NCBI GenBank assembly: GCA_026002975.1
Contig: BPGJ01000006.1
Coordinates: forward strand, 1-64,000
From: Acidimicrobiia bacterium
Lineage (GTDB): Bacteria > Actinomycetota > Acidimicrobiia > Spongiisociales > ZC4RG35
DNA length: 64,000 bases
Reading direction: 5' to 3'
Part shown: one piece after another, positions 52,906-60,649 of the stretch
Layout of the letters: each line of letters begins with the position of its first letter
Position numbering within the stretch: the first letter of the stretch is position 1
Translations under genes and position numbers: made by a program
The notes under the pieces: model-generated
Told to the model about the DNA's origin: nothing
Database searches by the model: none
The model's input: only the letters and a program-made list of their open reading frames with translations

Positions 52906-53736
52906 TCAGCCCGCGACCAGCGGGAAAGACAACTCGCCGTCGACGTCTACGGTGAGGCGTCCGGTGGGGCCCTCGGGGACCAGGATGCTGAACGAGCGCC
53001 ACACGTCGTCCTCGGTGGGCAGCGCCCCGTCGACCCTCACCGACGACCCGTCCGCCAGAGACGTGACCGAGGCCTCCACCACCTCCCGGTCGTCGCCCAA
53101 CACGTATCCGGTGATGGAGAACGGATACGACACGGTATCTGCGGCCGGTTCGACCACCACGAGCGACTCCGAGGTGAGCGGCGAACGCACGTACGGCGTC
53201 CCGCCCGGTCGGAGATCGATGAGTATCCGACCGGGTCCGTCTCGACTCTGCACCCGGGCGAAGGCGGGCTGGCCCAGATGCAGGTCCACGAACAGGGGTC
53301 CGGAGAGGGAACGCACCACCACCACCCGCCGGACCAGCTCGGCGCCGATCAGCTGGTCGGCCAGGTTGGACGTACGGACCTCGTCGGAGAGCACCACCCT
53401 GAGGACCCCGGAAGGCCGGAGCAGGGAAGACGTGAACGACGTCGCCCGGACGGCCGGAGCGCCTTCCTCGGTGGAGAGGGTCAGCACGACCCGCTCGCAC
53501 TCCGGGTGGGTCTCCCACTCGACTCCGAAGAGGATCGTCGCGTCGGATGCCCGGTCGGGCGAGGAGCCGGCTTGTCCGTCCGACTGGAAGGGGGGCGGTC
53601 CCCCGACGCAGGGAACCGTGGACGGAACGGAGGTCGTAGTGGTGGGTTGGGGCTGGGTGACGGTGACGGAGGTGGGAGCCTGTGGAGCGGAGGTGCACGC
53701 CACGACCAGGACCAACGAGCACACCAGGGAGCGCAC
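52906..53736 (-). CDS. Lipoprotein with AMIN-like and Gmad2-like Ig domains
   Basis: A 276-residue exported protein. The N-terminal VRSLVCSLVLVVACTS is a signal with a lipobox-type cysteine. A Thr/Pro linker (TVTQPQPTTTTSVPSTVP) precedes an AMIN-like beta domain (CERVVLTLSTEEGAPAVR ... GPGRILIDLRPGG) and a Gmad2-like Ig domain (ITGYVLGDDREVVEASV). Such lipoproteins occur in actinobacteria in envelope or sporulation contexts; the function is unknown. The GTG at 53736 lies eight bases after TAGCCT. Divergent from the sensor kinase. Confidence 0.72.
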   Translation of the reverse strand: MRSLVCSLVLVVACTSAPQAPTSVTVTQPQPTTTTSVPSTVPCVGGPPPFQSDGQAGSSPDRASDATILFGVEWETHPECERVVLTLSTEEGAPAVRATSFTSSLLRPSGVLRVVLSDEVRTSNLADQLIGAELVRRVVVVRSLSGPLFVDLHLGQPAFARVQSRDGPGRILIDLRPGGTPYVRSPLTSESLVVVEPAADTVSYPFSITGYVLGDDREVVEASVTSLADGSSVRVDGALPTEDDVWRSFSILVPEGPTGRLTVDVDGELSFPLVAG

Positions 53737-53744
53737 AGGCGACG

Positions 53745-53750
53745 AGGCTA
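53745..53750 (-). promoter_or_regulatory. -10 element of the lipoprotein gene
   Basis: TAGCCT, eight bases before the GTG. It shares a 43-base divergent region with the sensor kinase promoter. Confidence 0.4.
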
Positions 53751-53766
53751 CACGGGTCCCTCCTCG

Positions 53767-53772
53767 TATCCT
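53767..53772 (+). promoter_or_regulatory. -10 element of the NarL-type sensor kinase gene
   Basis: TATCCT, seven bases before the ATG at 53780; leaderless arrangement. Confidence 0.42.
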
Positions 53773-53779
53773 CTGCGGG

Positions 53780-54886
53780 ATGAACCCTGCCCCGCCGCAG
53801 GACCTGGAGGCGACCCTCCTCCGGATCGCGGGAGGTGCCCGCCTCTTCGGGCTGGGCTGGTTCGTGCTCCTCGCGGCGGTCGCCTGGCTCCAACATGGGG
53901 ACGCGATCGTTCGTCCTGCCTGGCTGGTGGTACCCGCCCTCGCTGCAGCGACGTGGGCGCTGATCAGCCTGGTGGCGGTTCGGAGACGCCGGGAATCCGC
54001 CGTCGCTCCCAGCCTCCTGGCGGTAGACACCCTCATCGCGGCGGCGGCCCTGCTCGCTCCCTCCCAGGCCGGGATCGGGGACGTGCTCTTCTACGGTGGG
54101 CTACCTCTGATAGTCGTCGGGATCGGAGCGATCCGTGGCAGCGGGGCGGCGTGGTCGATGGCATCGGCTCTCGTGCTGGCGGTCCTCGTCCGCATCGGGG
54201 TGTCCTCGGTGGCGGACGTGGTCGGATCCATCTCCCAGATCCTCACGTATGTGGGTGGGGCTTTCATCTTCACCTGGGTGGCCCGGATCCTGCGCAGCTC
54301 GGAGACTGCCCGGCTGCTCTACGCCGAAGCTGCGGCCCGGGCCGAAGAGCGGGCGGAGATATCCCGACATCTACACGACTCGGTGCTCCAGACGCTGGCT
54401 CTGATCCAACGGGCCGCCGCCGATCCGAGCCAGGTCACCTCACTGGCTCGTCGGCAGGAGCGGGACCTCCGCGAGTACCTGTACGGCACCCCCAGATCCC
54501 CCGGTTCGGGATTCGCAGACGGGCTGCGGGCGATGGCGGCAGACGTCGAGGAGTCCTACCGGGTCGCGGTGGACGTGGTGACGGTGGGTGACGCTCCCAC
54601 CTCCCACCGGATCGACGAGCTCCTGGCCGCAGCCCGGGAGGCGACGGTCAACGCGGCGAAGCACGCCGAAGTCGATCACGTATCGGTGTACGGCGAGGTG
54701 CTGGGCGACGTCGTCACCGTCTACGTCCGGGATCGGGGCAAGGGCTTCGATCCCGCCCAGATCGGATCGGGACGGCGGGGTATCGAAGACTCGATCCTGC
54801 GTAGGCTCGAGGCGGTGGGAGGTTCCGCCGAGCTGCGAACCGGTCCGGAGGAGGGCACCGAATGGCGGATGCAGGTGAACGTCTGA
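53780..54886 (+). CDS. NarL-type sensor histidine kinase
   Basis: A 368-residue protein. N-terminal membrane domain with about five or six helices (LFGLGWFVLLAAVAWL ... SQILTYVGGAFIFTWVARIL), a short helix, then HisKA_3 with SRHLHDSVLQTLALIQ (phospho-His) and HATPase_c with AAREATVNAAKHA, VYVRDRGKGFDP and GIEDSI. Such kinases usually pair with NarL/LuxR-type regulators, and one overlaps its 3' end. Signal unknown. Confidence 0.9.
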   Translation: MNPAPPQDLEATLLRIAGGARLFGLGWFVLLAAVAWLQHGDAIVRPAWLVVPALAAATWALISLVAVRRRRESAVAPSLLAVDTLIAAAALLAPSQAGIGDVLFYGGLPLIVVGIGAIRGSGAAWSMASALVLAVLVRIGVSSVADVVGSISQILTYVGGAFIFTWVARILRSSETARLLYAEAAARAEERAEISRHLHDSVLQTLALIQRAAADPSQVTSLARRQERDLREYLYGTPRSPGSGFADGLRAMAADVEESYRVAVDVVTVGDAPTSHRIDELLAAAREATVNAAKHAEVDHVSVYGEVLGDVVTVYVRDRGKGFDPAQIGSGRRGIEDSILRRLEAVGGSAELRTGPEEGTEWRMQVNV

Positions 54887-55509
54887 AGGTCCTGGTGGTG
54901 GACGACCACGACCTCTTCCGATCGGGGGTCAAGGCCGAGCTGCCCGACGACATGCTGGTGGTGGGGGAGGCGTCCGACACCGAGGCGGCCGTCGAGCTGA
55001 TCCTCGAACGCAGACCCGACGTGGTGCTGTTGGACGTCCACCTGCCCGGGGGCGGAGGCGCCCAGGTGGTGGCGCAGGTGAAGAGACGGGCCCCCGAAGT
55101 GGTGTTCCTGGCCCTGTCGGCCTCGGACGCTCCCCAAGACGTGGTGTCGGTGGTTCGGGCGGGGGCGCGGGGATACGTCACCAAGTCGATCCATCCGCAG
55201 GAGCTGGCCGACATCATCCGACGGGTGGCGTCGGGTGACGTGGTGTTCTCGCCGCGTCTGGCCGGGTTCGTGCTCGACGCCTTCGCCGGAGACGTCGAGG
55301 TGGGAGACCCCGAGCTGGATTCCCTGACCGACCGTGAACGGGAGGTCCTCCGCCACATCGCACGGGGTTACACGTACAAGGAGGTGGCCGAAGCCTTGTA
55401 CATCTCGGTCAAGACCGTGGAGACCCACGTGTCGTCGGTGCTGCGCAAACTACAGCTCAGCAACCGAAGCGAGCTGACCCGATGGGCGGTCGAGCGGCGC
55501 CTGATCTGA
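54862..55509 (+). CDS. LuxR/NarL-family response regulator
   Basis: A 215-residue regulator. The receiver has VLVVDDHDLFRSGVKAEL (acidic pocket) and VVLLDVHLPGGGG (phospho-Asp), with LALSASDA and a later Lys (VTKSIHP). The C-terminal LuxR helix-turn-helix is LTDREREVLRHIARGYTYKEVAEALYISVKTVETHV. It overlaps the kinase gene by 25 bases, implying a coupled pair. ATG 54862 starts before the receiver domain; a slightly later start is possible. Confidence 0.93.
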   Translation: MADAGERLKVLVVDDHDLFRSGVKAELPDDMLVVGEASDTEAAVELILERRPDVVLLDVHLPGGGGAQVVAQVKRRAPEVVFLALSASDAPQDVVSVVRAGARGYVTKSIHPQELADIIRRVASGDVVFSPRLAGFVLDAFAGDVEVGDPELDSLTDREREVLRHIARGYTYKEVAEALYISVKTVETHVSSVLRKLQLSNRSELTRWAVERRLI

Positions 55510-55514
55510 CGCTC

Positions 55515-55520
55515 TAGCCT
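55515..55520 (+). promoter_or_regulatory. -10 element of the acyl-CoA dehydrogenase gene
   Basis: TAGCCT, seven bases before the GTG at 55528. Confidence 0.42.
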
Positions 55521-55527
55521 TGGGTGG

Positions 55528-56685
55528 GTGCACCCCGTCGACTCGCCTGAAGAAGCCGCGTTCCGTGCGGAAGCCCGCAGGTGGCTGGAGCAGAACGCCT
55601 CCCGGCGGTCGCGTCCTCCGGTGGCGCCGTCGGCGATAGTCGCCGAGTGGAAACCAGAAGAGGAGGAGGCCAGGCTGGCGGAGGCCCGCCGGTGGCAGGC
55701 CACGAAGTTCGACGCGGGGTGGGCCGGGATCGCGTGGCCGACCGAATATGGAGGGAGGGGAGGGACCATCTACCAGCAGCACGTCTTCGACGAGGAGGAA
55801 GCTGCCTTCGACGTTCCCCGCGACGCCCTGGTGGTCGGTCTCGGCTGGTGCGGTCCGGCCATCCTCCATCTGGGCACCCCTGAGCAGCGGAGACGGTTCC
55901 TCCCACCCATGCTCCGCGGCGACGAGATGTGGTGCCAGCTCTTCAGCGAGCCGGGTTCGGGGAGCGACCTGGCGTCCCTCGCCACCAAGGCCCACCGGGA
56001 CGGAGCCGACTGGGTGCTGGAGGGCGAGAAGACCTGGTCTACCTTCGCCCACCATGCCGACTGGGGCCTGTGTATCGCCCGCCACGGACCCGACCGCCAT
56101 CGGGGGTTGACCGCCTTCCTGGTGGACATGAACTCGCCGGGGGTGGTGGTGACGCCGATCAGGCAGATGACCGGCGCCGCCAACTTCAACCAGGTCTACC
56201 TCGACGGTGTGCGGGTCCCAGATCGGCTCCGGCTGGGTGAGATCGGCGACGGGTGGCGGGTGGTGATCACCACCTTCATGTACGAAAGGGTGGCCGCCTA
56301 TCTGCCGGTCAGGCAGGTGGTCGAAGCTGCCAGGCCGCTCGTGTCGACCTCCCACCCGTCCCGGAGAGCACGATGGACACGCGCGTTCATCACCGCCAGG
56401 GTCTTGGAGCTCTTGAGGTTGAGGCAGATCACGGCCCTCCACGACGGCGTCCCGGGGCCGCACGGCTCGCTGATCAAACTCGCCGGAACCCTGCTGCTCG
56501 ACCAGGTCTACGACCTCGGTCTGGACGCCTTCGGTCCGGCCGGGATGGTCGCCACCGGCGGCGCCGGTGAATGGGTCGATGCCTTCTTGGGGACGCCGGG
56601 CCTGAGGATCGGTGGCGGGACCGATCAGATCCAGAGGAACATCATCGCCGAGAGGATCCTCGGGCTTCCCCGCGACCCTCGCTGA
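55528..56685 (+). CDS. Acyl-CoA dehydrogenase family protein
   Basis: A 385-residue FAD enzyme: FRAEARRWLEQNASR, GWAGIAWPTEYGGRGG, MWCQLFSEPGSGSDLASLATKAHRDG, WSTFAHHADWGLCIAR, NFNQVYLDGVRVPD and the C-terminal GGGTDQIQRNIIAERILGLPRDPR. It oxidises an acyl-CoA to enoyl-CoA, with electrons to EtfAB (in this window). The catalytic Glu is not obvious, so activity on a specific substrate is uncertain. GTG start seven bases after TAGCCT. Confidence 0.9.
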   Translation: MHPVDSPEEAAFRAEARRWLEQNASRRSRPPVAPSAIVAEWKPEEEEARLAEARRWQATKFDAGWAGIAWPTEYGGRGGTIYQQHVFDEEEAAFDVPRDALVVGLGWCGPAILHLGTPEQRRRFLPPMLRGDEMWCQLFSEPGSGSDLASLATKAHRDGADWVLEGEKTWSTFAHHADWGLCIARHGPDRHRGLTAFLVDMNSPGVVVTPIRQMTGAANFNQVYLDGVRVPDRLRLGEIGDGWRVVITTFMYERVAAYLPVRQVVEAARPLVSTSHPSRRARWTRAFITARVLELLRLRQITALHDGVPGPHGSLIKLAGTLLLDQVYDLGLDAFGPAGMVATGGAGEWVDAFLGTPGLRIGGGTDQIQRNIIAERILGLPRDPR

Positions 56686-57022
56686 GCGCCACCGCGGTGC
56701 CGTAGGCGACCGCCACCATCACGCCGTCGGCGGCGCCGGTCAGCTCGATCCGGATCCCCCCGACCAGGTCGGCTCCCAGAGTCCTCGCCCGATCCTCCAG
56801 CCGATCCAACGCGGCTCGAACTGCGGTGCCCGCGGCTCCGGCCGCGGACCCGTCCGAGGCCTCCCCTTCGCCGATCACCAGACCCAGCCAGCGACCCGGA
56901 GGGGGATCCTGGGTGAGGAGCCGCACCGCGTCGGGTCGGTGATCCGCGGGGGGCGGGGGTGCTCCCGGGGCACCCCAGGGGGGAAGGTCGAAAGGAGGGA
57001 TGTCCGGGTCTTGGTCCACCAT
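56642..57022 (-). CDS. YbjQ-like heavy-metal-binding-domain protein
   Basis: A ~126-residue protein. The N-terminal half is proline-rich (DIPPFDLPPWGAPGAPPPPAD); the C-terminal half, ALDRLEDRARTLGADLVGGIRIELTGAADGVMVAVAYGTAV, resembles the YbjQ/DUF74 fold. Function is unknown. The start is uncertain; ATG 57022 avoids overlap with trmD, ATG 57070 would overlap by 23 bases. Its end overlaps the convergent acyl-CoA dehydrogenase gene by 44 bases. Confidence 0.55.
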   Translation of the reverse strand: MVDQDPDIPPFDLPPWGAPGAPPPPADHRPDAVRLLTQDPPPGRWLGLVIGEGEASDGSAAGAAGTAVRAALDRLEDRARTLGADLVGGIRIELTGAADGVMVAVAYGTAVALSEGRGEARGSSRR

Positions 57023-57047
57023 CCCGGCCAGCTTACGCTCTGTGTCG

Positions 57048-57719
57048 GTGAGGATCAGCGTCGTTACCATCTTCCCCGGTTATTTCGATTCACCTCTCCG
57101 GTGGGGCATCACCGGGCGGGCGATCGCCGAGGGGCACCTGGAGGTGGTTCCGGTCGACCTACGCCGGTGGGGTAAGGGACGCCACCGGCAGGTCGACGAC
57201 GCCCCCTTCGGGGGCGGCCCGGGCATGGTGCTGATGGTCGAGCCGATCTACGAGGCGTTGGAACACGTCGATCCTCGACCGCCCGGCGGCGCTCACCGTG
57301 TCCTGCTGAGCGCGGCGGGTGACGTCCTGACCCAGTCGCACCTGGACCGCTGGGCTCGGCTCGACCACCTGGTGGTGGTGTGCGGACGCTACGAAGGTGT
57401 CGACGAGAGGGTCGCCGAGCATCTGGTGGACGAAGAGGTGTCGTTGGGGGATTTCGTGCTGGCCGGGGGCGAACCCGTGGCCCTCTGCATCGTCGAAGGT
57501 GTGTCCCGGCTGCTTCCGGGGGTGGTGGGCAACCCGGAGTCGATCGGCAGGGAGTCCTTCCGGGAAGGTCTGGTCGAGGAGCCCCAGTACACGAGACCGG
57601 CCGAGTTTCGTGGCTGGCGGGTGCCCGACGTCCTGCTGAGCGGGGATCACGGTCGGATCGCCGAGTGGAGGAACCAGCAGCGTCTCCTCCGCACGGCCAG
57701 GAGGCGGAGAGGCCGATGA
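57048..57719 (+). CDS. trmD: tRNA (guanine37-N1)-methyltransferase
   Basis: A 223-residue SPOUT methyltransferase: [76 protein letters not shown]. It methylates G37 of tRNAs. The GTG at 57048 starts the conserved domain. It follows rimM in the conserved order but is here separated by about 4 kb. Confidence 0.95.
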   Translation: MRISVVTIFPGYFDSPLRWGITGRAIAEGHLEVVPVDLRRWGKGRHRQVDDAPFGGGPGMVLMVEPIYEALEHVDPRPPGGAHRVLLSAAGDVLTQSHLDRWARLDHLVVVCGRYEGVDERVAEHLVDEEVSLGDFVLAGGEPVALCIVEGVSRLLPGVVGNPESIGRESFREGLVEEPQYTRPAEFRGWRVPDVLLSGDHGRIAEWRNQQRLLRTARRRRGR

Positions 57720-57734
57720 CACCCCGACCCCTGC

Positions 57735-57740
57735 TAGTCT
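57735..57740 (+). promoter_or_regulatory. Possible -10 element of rplS
   Basis: TAGTCT between trmD and rplS, 43 bases before the rplS ATG, with AGGAG just before the ATG. Suggests rplS can be transcribed apart from trmD. Confidence 0.35.
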
Positions 57741-57783
57741 TCGGGTCTCCGCGGCGAAGATCCACCGATCCCCAGGAGTCCCT

Positions 57784-58128
57784 ATGAACAAGCTCGATAT
57801 GGTCGAATCCGCCCGGCTGCGCACCGACCTGCCGGAGTTCCAGGCGGGTGACACCGTGCGGGTCCACGTGCGGGTGGTGGAGGGAGGCCGGGAACGCATC
57901 CAGGTGTTCGAGGGTGTGGTGATAGCTCGTGACGGTTCGGGTCTCCGCTCCACCTTCACCGTTCGGAAGGTCAGTTTCGGTGTCGGGGTGGAGAGGGTGT
58001 TTCCTCTCCACGCCCCGATCATTCAGAAGATCGAGGTGGTCCGACGCGGCGACGTCCGGCGCTCCAAGCTCTACTACCTGAGGGACCGCTCCGGCAAGGC
58101 TGCGAGGATCAAGGAAAAGCGCGACTGA
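57784..58128 (+). CDS. rplS: 50S ribosomal protein L19
   Basis: A 114-residue L19 ([57 protein letters not shown]). It lies at the 30S-50S interface. Normal length. Confidence 0.97.
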   Translation: MNKLDMVESARLRTDLPEFQAGDTVRVHVRVVEGGRERIQVFEGVVIARDGSGLRSTFTVRKVSFGVGVERVFPLHAPIIQKIEVVRRGDVRRSKLYYLRDRSGKAARIKEKRD

Positions 58129-58133
58129 CCTCG

Positions 58134-58760
58134 GTGGAGCGGCCCCCCACCGCCTCGGAAGCCCGGCCGAAAGGCTGGGCCTCTGTGGTGTCCTTCCTGA
58201 CCGAGTTGCCCGGCCTCCTGCTGGTGGCGCTGACCGTCGCCGTCCTGATCAAGACGTTCGTCATCCAACCCTTCTACATACCCTCCGGTTCGATGCTCCC
58301 CACCCTCGAGATCGACGACCGGGTGATGGTGTCGAAGCTGCACTACAGGTTCGGGGACCCCAAACCCGGCGACATCGTCGTCTTCGAGAGCCCCTACACC
58401 TCCCAGGACGACGAGTCGTTCTTGCAGGCGGTCGCCGAAGCGATCCTCGAGGCGGTGGGGGTGGCCAACGGTGAAGAGGACCTCATCAAACGGGTCGTGG
58501 CGACCGAAGGGCAGACGGTGGAGATCCACGACAACCGGGTTTTCGTCGACGGGGTGCCGATCGATGAGCCGTACCTGATGCCGGGGAGCCGAATGCAGGA
58601 CGAACCTCCGACCACCGTGCCCTCTGGTCACGTGTTCGTCATGGGGGACAACAGGAGCGCCAGCTCCGACAGTCGGGTCTTCGGACCGATCCCGGTGTCC
58701 TCCATCGTCGGCAAGGCGGTCTTCCGGATCTGGCCGTTGGATCGGCTCGGGACCCTGTGA
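58134..58760 (+). CDS. lepB: Signal peptidase I
   Basis: A 208-residue type I signal peptidase. N-terminal anchor (GLLLVALTVAVLIKTFVIQ), catalytic Ser in IPSGSMLPTLEI, Lys in DLIKRVVATEGQTVEI and the box GHVFVMGDNRSASSDSRVFG. It removes Sec signal peptides outside the membrane. Only one membrane helix is predicted. GTG start five bases after rplS. Confidence 0.96.
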   Translation: MERPPTASEARPKGWASVVSFLTELPGLLLVALTVAVLIKTFVIQPFYIPSGSMLPTLEIDDRVMVSKLHYRFGDPKPGDIVVFESPYTSQDDESFLQAVAEAILEAVGVANGEEDLIKRVVATEGQTVEIHDNRVFVDGVPIDEPYLMPGSRMQDEPPTTVPSGHVFVMGDNRSASSDSRVFGPIPVSSIVGKAVFRIWPLDRLGTL

Positions 58761-58792
58761 GGGATGTCCCCCGGTGCGGGCATACTGACTCC

Positions 58793-59086
58793 ATGGACGA
58801 GGAGCTGGAGAGGTACGAGAGCGAGGTCGAGCTGCAGACCTACCGGGAGTTCCGGGACGTGGCACCCATGTTCCGGTTCCTGGTCGAGACGGAGCGGCAC
58901 CGCTACCTCGCCAACCGGGTCGACCTCCACCGGCGGGAGAGCGGCGGCAACGTCTACTTCGAGATCGACTTGGAGGACGCATGGGTGTGGGACGTCCATC
59001 GACCGGTCCGGTTCCTGAAGAGAGCCAAGGTGATCACCTTCGGGGACGTGCACGTCGAGGAGGCGGAGAGGTCCTCGGCGGGCTGA
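58793..59086 (+). CDS. DUF2469 family protein
   Basis: A 97-residue acidic protein (LERYESEVELQTYREFRDV, FRFLVETERHRYLANRV, DVHRPVRFLKRAKVITFGDV). DUF2469 is a nearly actinobacteria-specific family found between lepB/rnhB and yraN. Function unknown. CATACT lies six bases before the ATG. Its stop overlaps the probable CTG start of yraN. Confidence 0.9.
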   Translation: MDEELERYESEVELQTYREFRDVAPMFRFLVETERHRYLANRVDLHRRESGGNVYFEIDLEDAWVWDVHRPVRFLKRAKVITFGDVHVEEAERSSAG

Positions 59087-59394
59087 ACACCCGGACGGTC
59101 GGCCGGCTGGGGGAGAGGATCGCGGCCGGGTTCCTGCAGAGCCGGGGGGCGAGGATCCTGGGGAGCAACGTGCAGGTCGGTCGGGGTGAGCTCGACCTGG
59201 TGGTGTCGCTGGAGGGTCGCACGGTGGCAGTCGAAGTCCGCACCGTCACCGGGGAGGAGCCCCTCGACGCCTTCGACTCGGCCAAGCTGCGGCAGGTCCG
59301 CAAACTGGCGGCTTCGATCCGGGCCGACCGGGTGGATCTGGTCGGGGTCCGTCTGGCCGATCAGGTGGAGCTCCGATGGGTCAAGGGGGTGTGA
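59083..59394 (+). CDS. YraN/UPF0102 family endonuclease-like protein (probable CTG start)
   Basis: A ~103-residue restriction-endonuclease-fold protein: NTRTVGRLGERIAAGFLQSRGARIL, GRGELDLVV, TVAVEVRTV and LRQVRKLAASI. The catalytic core is D...E-x-R, with R replacing the more usual K. No ATG, GTG or TTG starts the conserved domain closely. CTG 59083 overlaps the DUF2469 stop (CTGA) after GAGAGG, which mimics the usual coupling in this genome. A start at ATG 58981 inside DUF2469 is the alternative. Confidence 0.78.
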   Translation: MNTRTVGRLGERIAAGFLQSRGARILGSNVQVGRGELDLVVSLEGRTVAVEVRTVTGEEPLDAFDSAKLRQVRKLAASIRADRVDLVGVRLADQVELRWVKGV

Positions 59395-59581
59395 CCCCGC
59401 GTCGGCGCAGCTCCTTGTGCCAGCATCCGTGATGCCAGTGACGCCGCAGGTCTGGTGCCCAGTCGGGAACCACCACCAAATGGAACGTGCCGGGCGGGAT
59501 CGTCCCCTCACAGCCCGGACACAGATAGGTCTTGCGGGCCGCGTATGGCTGGACCGGGGTGACCACCTCGGGTCCGATCAA
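59381..59581 (-). CDS. Small zinc-binding protein
   Basis: A 66-residue (61 if GTG 59566) protein: VTPVQPYAARKTYLCPGCEG, PGTFHLVVVPDWAPDLRRHWHHGCWHKELRRRG. A CxxC pair and the HWHHGCW segment form a zinc site. A conserved actinobacterial family by recollection, function unknown. TTG 59581 overlaps the stop of the upstream micro-gene (TTGA). It ends 14 bases inside convergent yraN. Confidence 0.65.
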   Translation of the reverse strand: MIGPEVVTPVQPYAARKTYLCPGCEGTIPPGTFHLVVVPDWAPDLRRHWHHGCWHKELRRRGVTPP

Positions 59582-59688
59582 CCCGTGATCGCCCACACCA
59601 CCACCGCCACCGTCGCCGCCAATGCCAGACCCACCATGAGCAGATCCAAACCGGTCTTGGAGTGAGGGCGAAAAGGGTTGAATCCCAT
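59578..59688 (-). CDS. 36-residue single-pass membrane protein
   Basis: MGFNPFRPHSKTGLDLLMV then a helix GLALAATVAVVVWAITG. It is too short for usual gene finders, but the start, basic N-terminus and one hydrophobic helix make a coherent membrane microprotein, and small actinobacterial homologues beginning MGFNPFRP are, to my memory, common. It is upstream of and overlaps the zinc-binding gene. Confidence 0.6.
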   Translation of the reverse strand: MGFNPFRPHSKTGLDLLMVGLALAATVAVVVWAITG

Positions 59689-59721
59689 GCTCTCTACGGT
59701 AGACCACCCCGGGCGGAGTGT

Positions 59722-59727
59722 TAGGTT
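59722..59727 (+). promoter_or_regulatory. -10 element of the enoyl-CoA hydratase gene
   Basis: TAGGTT, eight bases before the GTG at 59736. Confidence 0.42.
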
Positions 59728-59735
59728 TGCGACAC

Positions 59736-60512
59736 GTGAGCTGGCTCGAGATCCGCGACGAAGGGCAAGTACGGTGGATGGTCCTCAACCGGCCGGAGCG
59801 GAGGAACGCGGTACCGCCGGACGGTTGGGAGCAGCTGGCCGAAGAGTTCGCCCGCTTCGAGGGGTCGGAGGCAAGGGTGCTGGTAGTCACCGGGGCGGGA
59901 GGCGCGTTCTGTTCGGGAGCCGACCTGGATCCCTCTGCCACACCCGGTGAGGGGGTGGTCGCCCGTCATCAGCGGATGAAGCTGATAGGGGAGGCGGCGA
60001 CCCGCCTCCATCGTCTCGGCAAACCGACCATCGCCGCGGTGGACGGGGTCGCGGTCGGAGCGGGCATGAACCTGGCGCTCGGCTGTGACGTCGTGTTGGC
60101 TTCGACCCGAGCCCGGTTCGCCGAGATCTTCGTTCGGAGGGGACTCACCGTCGACTTCGGGGGGTCGTGGCTGCTGCCACGAGTGGTCGGGATCCAGCGC
60201 GCCAAGGAGCTGGCGTTGAGCGGAAGGATGGTGGGCGCCGACGAGGCCCTGCGTCTCGGTCTGTGCATGGAGGTGGTGGAACCGGAGCGCCTGGTGGAGC
60301 GCACCCGGGAGGTGGCCTCGGGCTTCTTGGAGGGGGCGCCCGTGGCGCAGATGCTCGCCAAACGTTGCCTGGACCGCTCTTGGGAGCTCTCTTTCGAGCA
60401 GGCACTTGCGTGGGAGGGGCAGGCTCAGGCGATCTGTTTCCAGACCGAAGACGTGGCCGAGGGGATCGCCGCGTTCCTGGAGAAGAGAACCCCGCGCTGG
60501 CAGGGCAGATGA
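59736..60512 (+). CDS. Enoyl-CoA hydratase/isomerase family protein
   Basis: A 258-residue crotonase-fold protein: WMVLNRPERRNAVPP, VVTGAGGAFCSGADL (oxyanion region), KPTIAAVDGVAVGAGMNLALGCDVVLAS and the C-terminal SFEQALAWEGQAQAICFQTEDVAEGIAAF. It probably hydrates enoyl-CoA in fatty-acid oxidation. The catalytic second Glu is not clear (RRGLTVDFGGSWLLPR has Asp in that area), so isomerase or other crotonase activity is possible. The GTG at 59736 follows TAGGTT. Confidence 0.88.
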   Translation: MSWLEIRDEGQVRWMVLNRPERRNAVPPDGWEQLAEEFARFEGSEARVLVVTGAGGAFCSGADLDPSATPGEGVVARHQRMKLIGEAATRLHRLGKPTIAAVDGVAVGAGMNLALGCDVVLASTRARFAEIFVRRGLTVDFGGSWLLPRVVGIQRAKELALSGRMVGADEALRLGLCMEVVEPERLVERTREVASGFLEGAPVAQMLAKRCLDRSWELSFEQALAWEGQAQAICFQTEDVAEGIAAFLEKRTPRWQGR

Positions 60513-60515
60513 CCG

Positions 60516-60588
60516 AGCGGCGGACGGGCTTCGAACCCGCGACCTCAACCTTGGCAAGGTTGCGCTCTACCGACTGAGCTACCGCCGC
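60516..60588 (-). tRNA. tRNA-Gly (GCC)
   Basis: A 73-base cloverleaf: acceptor GCGGCGG/CCGCCGC, D-arm GCTC/GAGC, anticodon stem CAACC/GGTTG with loop TTGCCAA (anticodon GCC), T-arm with TTCGAAG, and U at the discriminator position, usual for tRNA-Gly. No CCA is encoded. Confidence 0.97.
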
Positions 60589-60636
60589 GAGCTCCCTTAC
60601 TTATAGCCGACCGGCGTACGTGTCGCAGCCACCTCG

Positions 60637-60642
60637 TACGTT
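60637..60642 (+). promoter_or_regulatory. -10 element of comM
   Basis: TACGTT, seven bases before the comM ATG at 60650. Confidence 0.45.
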
Positions 60643-60649
60643 GGGCGCC

